From Apostichopus japonicus (Eukaryota; Echinodermata; Holothuroidea; Aspidochirotida; Stichopodidae), in assembly GCF_037975245.1 (NCBI RefSeq), contig NC_092571.1:13185917-13249916 (forward strand): 64,000 nt of DNA, in the 5' to 3' direction. Of the stretch, positions 55,263-64,000 are shown one piece after another. Numbering within the stretch: position 1 is the first letter of the stretch; each line of letters starts with the position of its first letter. Both the position numbers and the translations under genes were made by a program. Under the pieces are notes generated by a model. It searched no databases. It was not told the DNA's origin and saw nothing but the letters and a program-made list of their open reading frames with translations.

Positions 55263-56981
55263 ATGCGCGACTTTGTTATTGAGCGTGACCTGCCATGTGC
55301 ATTGGTCTCTCTTGACCAGCAGAAGGCCTTTGACATGGTGGATCGCGGTTTTTCAATGAATGCATTGGAGGCGATTCAGTTGCACCCACATTTTCCTAAA
55401 TGGATTTCTGTTTTTTATCAGGAACGTTTCAGTTCTGTGATTGTAAATGGATTTTCTTCAGAGGTTTTTAACATAGAGAGGGGGGTGCGACAGGGATCCC
55501 TCTGTCTCCATTACTTTATGTTTTGTTTAGCGAGTCCCTCTCTCGTCTTTTGGAAAGGGACTCCAAACTTGTTCCATTCGTTGTGCCAGGGGGTGCCAAA
55601 GTGAAATGCGCTCAATATGCAGATGACGTGACATGTGTTGTTTCGAGTCTGGGCTCCTTTCGCGCACTCTCACAGGATTTATGTATTTTTGAGAGAGCTA
55701 CCGGGGCGAAGTTGAATCCGGAAAAGACAAAGGGCCTTCGCCTTGGTAGCTGGAGATACAGAGACTTACCATTCAGTGCATCGTGGTTGGATCAGAATAT
55801 CAAAATTATTACTTATGGTTCGGCTACGATGCATCTTGTGATGTCACCTAGAACGAGAGAGCTGAGGTATTTGAGAGCAGCCTCAACCTTTAGCATCCGC
55901 TGACTTTCGATCTTGGGGAAAATCACCGTCATTAATCGTTTGTTTCGCCCATCTTGTGGTACCCGGACGCGGTGTACCCAGTTCCGCGTTGCGTCCTGGT
56001 GCGGTTGGGGAGAACGATATTTTCATTCATTTGGTCGGGTGGTACCAACAACTTGAGATTGTTTTGCATTGTTTATATTTTTACGATTTTGGGGCGGGTT
56101 GCACTTGTGTCGATGGGTCCCCGCGCTGTTTAGCAACAGAGAACCACATAGTAGTACTACGAGCAAGGTGGTGCATGTTCTTTGTTCCTCTCTTTAAGAG
56201 TTACTCCCTGTTAAACTGCCAAGGTCGGCCCTCGTTCACAGTTCCTTGCGGGAAAGTGCCTTAAATGCAGTATTTGTACAGGAACGTCATCCTTCCGAAG
56301 TATGGCGTTCAGTGCATTCGAGCCTGAATAGTTGCAGGCTCCAAGATCTAGCTTGGAGAATTGCACACGGTGCCTTGGTGACCAATCTGAAAAAGGTATC
56401 ATTGGCGATTGGGTGATGGACTGTGCCCAAGGACCGACTGTGACAGCTTAGAGAGTACTGCCCATTTTTTTCTTTTATGGCATTGTTCCTTTGTTTTAAG
56501 CTTGAGGGAGTGGTTTCAGACCTGGACCGACCGTGTTCATGGTCGGTAAGACAGGGCTTTGTTTTATATGGGTTAGATCCTCCAGTTTGTTCTGTTGCTG
56601 TGTTGAACCGTGTAGTGTGTGTCTGTGCTGTTTTGAAAAAGCGTATTTGGAGGAATAGATGCAATACAGTTTTAAGTTTACCAGTAGGCAGGCAGTCCTA
56701 GAGGCGGTCAAGTGTGGCATTCGCCTTCAGGTCGAAAGTAATTTTCGCCTTTTTTGGACGCCGGTCTGCTGGGCAGGTGTGCTTTGTTTTGCTGCGTGCT
56801 GTCGTCCCCTTTTTTTTTAAATGTTGGTGGTTGGTTGGGGGTTTGTCTCTGCTAGTCGGTGGGCGTGTTTGTGCTTTGGGCTCCCTTGACTTGTTTTTTA
56901 TTTGTAAGAGATGGCTGGTTGGATAGTGCCGTTTGGCAGTGACGTTTTGGTTCCCACAGAGCGGGTCACGTGAAAAGCACA
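55263..56981 (+). mobile_element. Tx1-clade LINE, copy-B element
   Basis: Starts at RDFVIERDLPCALVSLDQQK, continues AFDMVDRGFSMNALEAIQLH, SSVIVNGFSSEVFNIERGVR, QG, CAQYADDVTCVVSSLGSFRA (intact YADD), RATGAKLNPEKTKGLRLG-W, RDLPFSASWLDQNI, then frameshifted C-terminal blocks (WSVRQGFVLYGLDPPVCSVA) and the 3' UTR to GGGTCACGTGAAAAGCAC. 5'-truncated relative to 30184. It contains no nested LINE, which dates that insertion after the duplication. Inactive owing to frameshifts. Confidence 0.85.
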
Positions 56982-59900
56982 GAACAAGATAGAAACAAAG
57001 GAATAATGCAAACAAAAACATGAGCAATACTCTCTAAGTTGTCACAGCCTCCAGGTTACGTGCAGCACAACAACTGATCAGGTTGGTATTCTTCGTCAAA
57101 ATGCCAATGCATAGCATAACTTTTCATTTAGGCAAACACATACTAATTTTTCGAGGTGTGTACAATTCGCCTGCCCCTTCAGAAACAACATATCTTCATT
57201 ACTGCATATTTATTCTCGTATCGTTATTTCATTGTATTGAGAAGAATATGGTTCGGTATCGATGAACGATCAATTTAACAACTCATTGCAAGATGGCTTG
57301 GTGGTGAATGGGAAGAGCTTATTAAAGTTACCTCTTTGATTCTCCTCTCTTATATGCTCTCTCTGGACTTCTACTCAACATGTTTCCTTTAACTTTCTTA
57401 GCAGCCTTAGTCACCTCAATCAATTAGCATATTGTTTGATCTACCTTGCATAACTGTATTGATTCTCTTTATCTATTCGCCGTTCAATTGTTTTTACTCT
57501 TTTACCAACAATGCTTTTCTATTCATTTTACGCAACTTAGAACCTTGGCGGTTGTGGGACAAGTGTATTCAGCCACCGTTCCAGACGATATGTCTGAGAC
57601 GTGAAAAACACATTCCATACTTGTCTTACGTTTTCGGGAGATTATCCTAGCACCAAGATGTTACCATGCGATGGAAGCATTGCCAAAGACCTTTATATTC
57701 GATTCTTGTAGATAAAAAGTATTGCAAGTGCCCTCGATGTTTACATTGTGAACTTATTAAAATAAGGTCTATGAAACTGAAATGTCGCCCTCACTAAATG
57801 ACAAACTGTGGTCTTTGAGCTCCTACATGTGAAATGCTGCTTGTATTTTGTCATTATCATAACGTCAGTTCGGCTATTCTTTCAAAGTTAATTAAAGATA
57901 GTCTTCACGTACCCAAACAAGTACCTAATATTTGTGAACGATAAGTAACACGCTCGCCTTACCATTGCCTAATCTTATTATAATATGTGTATTTAAAGAC
58001 ATTGATTATACACGTTGTTGATTCATATTATTATTATGTCTTTTTAATACCTCAAAGTTGTTTATGGGCAGATGTAATGCACACATTCTACGGCATTTTC
58101 AACAGTATCTATGTAATCTATTTTAATAAAAGGATCTTTATTATTTCTTGCTTTATCGAGTTATACGACCAAATGTATGTTGTGTGAAACATGGAATGTT
58201 AGTCTTTCTATATTTTCCTACTTTAACCAACCTTCTATCTTCCAATTCGTTCATTTGATCGTTTTTTACCCCATGATCACAAACAGCTGTTAGCTCTTTA
58301 TTGAAATGTATCCATAACAATAACGGGTTTAAAACGTCACATTTGTTTCTCCATCTTCCAATTAAGCTCTGCTGCCCTCTCCTCTCACGTTGACAGCAGC
58401 AAGTGTGTACCGGCTAATCATTTTCCTGTGTAGTATTTGCAGACAGTACAGATAGAGCAGGTGTATGAATGGTTTCAATTATAGACAATTCGTCCGAAAA
58501 TGTAACTGTCTTCCAAAGTTTGAAGTTTTTTTTTTTACATTATGTGCAACATCGAATACTTTTTGTTGAAAAATTGAACAACCTTTAACCTTAGTCTCAA
58601 TTAATGTTATGAAAGGAAGACAAACATCGATTCTTTAGAGCAACCACTGTTTTGTAATGTTTCCTATTTTGTCTACATTTTGGATGATAACCCTGATTGG
58701 TTGAGTGTCCTTTAAATGGTTTAGAATGTTCCAAAAGATTGAGTGCATCACAAGAGAGACTTTGAGGCGAAAATGGGAGAAAGCAGCAAAGTCCCGATCT
58801 ACGCCTAACATCGCCCATGTTACATAGACAGATTTATTACTTTTAAATTTCCAGAAAATCTGAAAGGCAATTGTTCTACATTTTGGGGTTTTACGTACTA
58901 TTTGTATGCTAAGCAAACTATCGTCATTGACAACTACACTGTCAATGAATACTACGATAACGCCACCAAATTGCAATAAGCTCGAAAATTCATAATAGCT
59001 TTACTGTACGAAATACGATCTGCACCACAAGGACACTACAAAAAGGGTTCACGTGAGAGGTAAAATTGTATGGAGAATACCAAATTGTTTGTGTTTAGAT
59101 ATTGCCTATTGAGATATTCTCATTTGTATTATTGTTTAATAATATGAGTTAAAGCAAATTATTGCGCATATCTAGAAGAAACTTGTAAGGCTAACAGCAG
59201 TGTTTGGAGATGGCCCGGCTGATTATTATTATTTTTTTTTTGTGACGGTGAGCTCAGCAAAGGGAATAATGTAGAATTTCTTTTCATTACTTGTTAGGTA
59301 ATATTAGAGATATATCGCTTTTCACTAACGAGCTACAATGACTAAATGAACTACATTACCGAAAGCTTTGTGTACGCGCTGTCTAAAGGTGTTGTAGAGG
59401 TCTAGAAAATAGTATAGTTTACAGTAATCCATTCTTAAATAAGTAATACCGTGTTCAGCAACAGTGTGTTTACACATAAATTATGCCAAAAGCATTTTAC
59501 ACTAATTGATGGTACAAAATAAGTTCCATATCAGAACCATTTTTTTAGTAACTGGCATACTTATATGTAATGAAACTACCACGGTAAAAACGTCATGTTT
59601 AAGACAACAACGAAATTACACAGTTATTAACAACTTCTCAAAACATGATTGAAAGGTCCCTATTGTAAATTTTTCTCTTAAATGTTTAATCTTTTTTAAT
59701 GTTTGGATTTCAGCTGCTTTGTGATACACATACTACAGGCACTTCACCTATCCCATTCTGTTGTAACAATTTGCAGGCGCACTAGAGGAGCTATATGGTC
59801 TGTGCATTCATGGAGGCACTCAGAAACGGATACAATTATATGGTCTAAAATACCCGAGGAGCGTTAAAGACAGATATTAGAAAACTCAGAGAAAGGTTTT

Positions 59901-60715
59901 TTAGTATGTCAATGAGTATGTTCAGACGAGATCAAAAGTATCATGTCATATACCCGCATACGTTGTCATTGAAAACTGCTAAAACTCGATCATATAAAGC
60001 CGTTCGTTAAGAAATATTCTACCTGATAAATACCCTGAATCGTTTCCATCTACCACCTATCTGCTCTCGGCTGCCTACAAAATTCATTTTGCATTAGCTG
60101 CAACATATCAATCATAAAATGTTTTGTTTGCATTGTTTCTTGCAAATATGTTCATTCTAGTTAATAAACATAACAAGTGCCATCAATAACTACATTCTGA
60201 ACTTTTTGAAATTAAATCTAGTAAAACTTTAACATCGCCCTCACTTTCAGGGGGAGAATCATCGCTTGTTTGAAAATGAAAAGCTTTGGTCTTTAGGTCC
60301 TGAAATGCTGCTTTGTATTTTTTGGTCTATTTTAACAGTAACACTTTATGTTATTTCAAAGGTAAATAAAGATAGTCGACATATACAATATGAATAAAAG
60401 GTAACACCCTCTGTCTGTCACTGGCTAATCGTATTATTATATATGTGTTTTATGACATTGAATAAACACGTAATTAATACACACGTAGTTTCTATCACTA
60501 CGTGAACAAGGTTCCTTTTAAGGACTCTCAGTTTAGGGATAAAAAATGTAGTGAACAAATTCTACCGCATGTTTCACAATATCTACTAAATATCTTTTTA
60601 TAAAGGGATGTTTTTAAATTTCTTTCCTGAATGTTCTTTATACCTGTTGGTCATCGGGTTATACGGACAGTTACTGTATGCTGTGTGAATGATGTAATTT
60701 TAATCCCTCACTACT
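56982..60715. other. Intergenic; partly duplicated
   Basis: 57650-58270 is the end of copy B. 60220-60690 is a more diverged third copy of 33130-33540 (shared GAAATGCTGCTT-GTATTTT, AATAAAGATAGTC, GGCTAATC). The rest, 56982-57650 and 58271-60220, holds nothing I can identify. Confidence 0.45.
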
Positions 60716-60900
60716 TATCCTTTTGTGGGTTTTTTAATGTTTCAGTGGGTGGTTGGGGGTTTTGTCTCTGCAGGTCGGTGGGCGCATTTACTTTATTTGG
60801 CTCGCTTGACTCAAGTTTTGTTTATTGGAATGGGATAGTTGGGTAGTGCTGTTTGGCGGTGACGTTTTGGATCCCGCAGGGAGGGTCACGTAAAAAGCAC
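60716..60900 (+). mobile_element. Tx1 3'-end fragment
   Basis: TCCTTTTGTGGGTTTTTTAA through GTCTCTGCAGGTCGGTGGGC and GGCGGTGACGTTTTGGATCC to GGGTCACGTAAAAAGCAC. Directly follows the third partial duplicate copy, as Tx1 precedes it in copies A and B. Confidence 0.85.
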
Positions 60901-61089
60901 TTATCCTTTAACGCTACCCAAGCATCTATCATCAATTTCGGGGTTTTCAGCTCCCATCATTCAAGAATACATGGGCGTCAGTCCAGGGGAGGACGGGGGA
61001 ACACGTCCCCCCACATTTCGATGGATGGGGGAAACAATATCAAATGTCCCCCCCACACATTTGGAAAAAGAGTAGTGTCGTGGCTCTAT

Positions 61090-61470
61090 TTGGTTACGGC
61101 TTACACATCTTAGGATTCATATCCTCGAATATCACTCAGTGTTGCTGAATGGAGAATTCCACCCAGATCTCGTGAGTTGGTACCCTGAGCTCTCCAACAA
61201 TCTTAAGCTTAGTCTGCCTTTATTTCGAGGCCAGTTCCATTCGTCGTCGGTTGAAGGGTATAGACAAATATTCAAGTTGATGAATCCAGTGGTACGGGCT
61301 ATGTTTGGTGAAGTCGAAGCTCTCTTGCGGTTGCTCCTCGTCTCCTCCGCCAGTACGGAAGCCGAGAGATCTTGCTTTGAGGCGTTTGAAGACAAGGCTA
61401 CGGAGCACCATGACTCAACAGAGGCTGAACCATGTGATCGTGTTCCATATTCACCGCGCAGGGACGTCGT
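61090..61470 (+). pseudogene. hAT-family transposase C-terminal fragment (dimerisation region)
   Basis: Frame 1 reads ELSNNLKLSLPLFRGQF, VEALLRLLLVSSASTEAERS; frame 2 continues ALRRLKTRLRSTMTQQRLNH, VIVFHIHR. Together these are the conserved hAT C-terminal block (LL.LLL..PAS..EAERSFS.L.R.KT.LR..M...RLN). The frameshift is around 61380. The G-rich segments 60970-61070 and 61470-61500 probably belong to the same element. Confidence 0.7.
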
Positions 61471-61534
61471 TAGAGGGGGTGGGGGTGTGTCTCACCCCCA
61501 AGCCATGGTAAAACTGACGCTAGTTGGAAAATTG

Positions 61535-61569
61535 GAGTGCGACAGTCGGAATTTCCGACTGTCGCACTC
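61535..61569. repeat. Perfect 17-bp-arm palindrome
   Basis: GAGTGCGACAGTCGGAA, one T, then its exact complement TTCCGACTGTCGCACTC. Immediately downstream of the hAT remnant; possibly a subterminal hairpin of a mobile element. Confidence 0.9.
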
Positions 61570-62806
61570 TAGTTTAACTAATCTATAGGCCTTTTCATGT
61601 AAAAATTTTTAAAAATTTCGGTCAAAATTGACCTTTAACCTGTCATATTTACCACGTTTTCCTTGCCACTTTGGGAAATTGTTTCTCGCGATTCTTATAC
61701 TCCACCGTACAAAACTTCTTATGATTTTGATTACTACAAAAAAATGCCTAATAGAACTACCGTCATAGGCGTAGGAGCCCAATTTGTTTTGTGGGGGGGG
61801 GGGGGGGGGTTGTAACGACTTGCCCGAAAAATATAACCAAAATTTTTCGCGCGCTGCGCGCGCATCACACATTATCATGTGCATATCATACAGGCATGCA
61901 TCGGTTTTACATCGCATACAAATAGCATACAATCATTTTCCGTCTTATTACCCTTCCGTATTGGTGATAATTGTTGGGTAATAATAATATCAGTATAACC
62001 ACTGAAAAACACATTGCAAATTATCAAAAAAGCTATCAGCATATTGCCCGAATTTCACAAAAATATTTGGTTGGGGTGGGGGGGCAATAAGTTTTTGAAA
62101 TGTGTGCCAGTGGGTACAAATGTATCGCAACAAGTTCGTAACAGAAGTGCAGTTTTCTGACTGGCATTGAACGTATCGTTGACGAGTAGCTGGAGGGTGG
62201 GGGGTACAAGCAGCAGTTGGAATTTTCTGGCTTCAAAACCGATTTTCAGCCACTACACCCCCCCCCCCCAATCATCAGGCCTTAGCTACGTTCCTTGGTA
62301 CATGGTGGTTACATAGTACGCTCCGACCAGAATTCACCCGATAACCAGATGCAAATCCACCTAGCAACCCAGGTATCTTGCTTGAGGACTCCAACGAACA
62401 ACCACTGATTTATTTTCATGCCTACATAACTTTAGCCACCACTCACATGGGACCTATTCTAAGTCTGACGATACATGCGCATGTGTGAGGTCCTGAAAAC
62501 ATAATAAAAGTTGTTTGTCTTGCTATCCTTGTTTTCAAATTTCATGTAAATGTATTCTCGTAGACCTAGCAACCTGGTTTAACATGCTGGCGCCAAATTT
62601 GCGCTAAGCTCGCTATACGAACTCGGATATGGGCTGTGCCTTATTAGTTAGTTATTTAAATTATTAATAATGTCGTATGAGGAAATGCACCATTTGTGGT
62701 ATGACTCCCAGGACAGAAAGTCGAGAAACTCACATGCAGTCGCGGCGGATAGCTTCCTTCGCCTATATGTCCGGGGAAATTTTGGGACATCGTTCTATAT
62801 ATAGAC
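61570..62806. other. Low-complexity-rich intergenic sequence
   Basis: Contains a long G run (about 61791-61809), the palindromic CGCGCGCTGCGCGCG at 61849-61863, and a C run near 62261-62271. No gene recognised. The GTTCCTTGG / GGCCTTAGCTACG strings are like the edges of common marine-invertebrate repeats. Confidence 0.4.
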
Positions 62807-63166
62807 CAGGGGTGGGCAACCTGCGGGCCACATGCGGCCCGCCAGTGATTTTTTGCGGCCCGTGAGATGTCTCAAGAAAAAGAAAAAAATCAATCTATTT
62901 TGCATCATCACCAAAAACGAGCTAGCTGCTTAGAATTTATCTGCACTTATGATGCTGTCAGGTTGGTCTATTATCACCATTAATTATCAACAGGACTGTA
63001 TTGACATTATGGTTTTGTGAATACAGATTAAGTACACACATCTATTGCTTGAACGTCCTCGGAATCAAAGGTTTGAAATCAGCAGCAGGCCGTTGGTTAG
63101 GTGAGGCCCTGTCAATCTTTCACTCCTAAAATCTGGCCCATTCATTCAAAAGGTTGCCCACCCCTG
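62807..63166. mobile_element. hAT-type MITE (360 bp)
   Basis: Exact 16-bp terminal inverted repeats CAGGGGTGGGCAACCT at both ends, and the GCGGGCCACATGCGGCCCGC palindromic subterminal block typical of this widespread non-autonomous hAT group. I could not find an intact 8-bp target duplication (ATATAGAC left, CAATGGGC right). Confidence 0.75.
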
Positions 63167-63193
63167 CAATGGGCCTATATCTGAGGCCCTGGG

Positions 63194-63843
63194 GTCAGTG
63201 GCGTCGTGCCCATTGGGGCCCGGGGGGCCATGGCCCCCTCAAAAAAATCAAAGGTGTCATAAAATGTTGTCATAATTAAAAAAAAAAGTGTTTTCGAAAT
63301 CGAAAAGTAGACTAAATATTCAATTGCTCTTTGATGGTCGTTGCGGATTTTCCACACACCTCAAAGACGACATATCGGGATTAGTAGTGCCATTACCTTT
63401 GAATATGTTTGTCCTAAGCTCGCGTTTGATACAGTCTCAATTAACCTGGAAAATAATCACTTCGTTATCGCGCGTTTTACCTTAGGTTTCGCTACTTTCA
63501 CTTTTTCTGCCCATGCTTTCAAACGGCATGCCTTTTTCTTCACCCAGTCACCACTTCTCACGGGAATGGGCGGCAAGGGCGGCGGAACCGGGGGGCACAG
63601 GGGGCACGTGCTCCCACATTTCCCCAGGTTAAAAATGTGCTCATTTTCTACATAAAAATTGAGGTGTCTCAAGTTAGCAAGAGGCCAGGGAACCAGAATG
63701 AACACTCGGGAAGGGCCTTTTTCCGGCCATCTGAGGGGTTTGTAAAACCACAAATTTTCTACTACGCTCTGCGCCAACCGATGGTGGCGCTCCGCTTAGA
63801 TAGTGGGGCATACAACTTTGCAACTCCTGGCTACGCCTCTGAC
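63194..63843. repeat. Interspersed repeat with imperfect terminal inverted repeats
   Basis: Starts GTCAGTGGCGTCG and ends CTACGCCTCTGAC, inverted with two mismatches; the GGGGCCCGGGGGGCCATGGC and GGCTACGCC strings are usual at the ends of such non-autonomous DNA elements. Open readings inside are not supported. Confidence 0.5.
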
Positions 63844-64000
63844 TCTTAGTGAATTTCTGTGGGTCAAACTAGCTATCAAAAAAGCTATTTCGAATGAAAC
63901 AAATTTGTTAACATATTAACAAGAAATAAACTCTAATTCGGAAGATTCCTACATTAGCAATTAGCATGATTTCGCCTCATTTTGTCTCAAAAGAAAACTT

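Larger units (their letters stand above)
50816..58270. repeat. Segmental duplication copy B
   Basis: Collinear with copy A (21984-22247 and 26568-33612) without the 4.3-kb TIR element. Divergence is moderate with many indels. Here the two-domain Ig gene is intact and the first-exon gene is broken, the reverse of copy A. Confidence 0.8.

Noticed and set aside
58597-58976. Overlapping minus-strand ORFs of 73 and 113 codons
   Set aside because: No start context, splice signal, domain or paralogue; likely chance.
61849-61863. CGCGCGCTGCGCGCG palindrome
   Set aside because: Short GC-alternating sequence; common as low complexity in repeat-rich DNA.

Overview
The window looks like intron-bearing, AT-rich metazoan nuclear DNA. 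Exons carry GT/AG borders, most of the sequence is non-coding, and non-LTR, Penelope-like and DNA-transposon remains are abundant. The Tx1-clade LINEs, Rex1/CR1-like LINEs, TGACCTTTGACCCC-type interspersed repeats and a fast-evolving immunoglobulin (Ig) family together suggest a marine invertebrate deuterostome. An echinoderm is my best guess, possibly a sea cucumber, at low confidence. No rRNA, tRNA or CRISPR feature was found.

The only host-gene content I can support is a minus-strand family of Ig-superfamily receptor-like genes. The basic unit is a first exon with a signal peptide and an unusual V-like domain: four N-terminal cysteines, and a D-x-G-x-Y F-strand motif in which the usual Cys is Val, Leu or Ile. 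It ends in phase 1. A second, C2-like Ig domain is either a separate exon or fused to the first exon, and also ends in phase 1. One 85-bp transmembrane exon (41147-41231) fits that phase. Open first exons lie at 12531-13005, 15317-15797 and 28189-28669. Open two-domain exons lie at 47206-47986 and 51471-52302. Decayed copies lie at about 6.9-7.4, 10.4, 16.8, 21.0-21.2, 26.7-27.1, 38.5-40.3, 44.5-45.0 and 53.7-54.1 kb.

Layout. 0-5 kb: a Tx1 3' end, then three tandem copies of a ~1-1.45 kb non-coding unit broken by LINE fragments. 5-13 kb: a pseudogene, relics and LINE remains. 12.5-17 kb: Ig first exons among Tx1 pieces. 16.5-19.6 kb: a multi-level nest (an Ig-gene piece and a Rex1-like LINE inside Tx1, and a U2-headed SINE inside the Rex1). 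19.5-21.8 kb: a large inverted repeat. 22.2-26.6 kb: a 4.3 kb TIR element. 26.6-33.6 kb: segmental duplication copy A (Ig exons, Tx1 with a nested LINE). 36-40.4 kb: an Ig-relic graveyard. 41-48 kb: TM exon, pseudogene and two-domain exon. 48.4-49.2 kb: Penelope-like remains. 50.8-58.3 kb: copy B of the segmental duplication. 60.2-63.9 kb: a third partial copy, a Tx1 end, an hAT transposase fragment, an hAT MITE and other repeats.

As a system, the cluster looks like a birth-and-death receptor locus. Segmental duplication, retrotransposition, internal deletion and intron loss keep producing new ectodomain exons, while only one intact membrane exon is visible. A role in immunity or self/non-self recognition is inferred from this architecture only.
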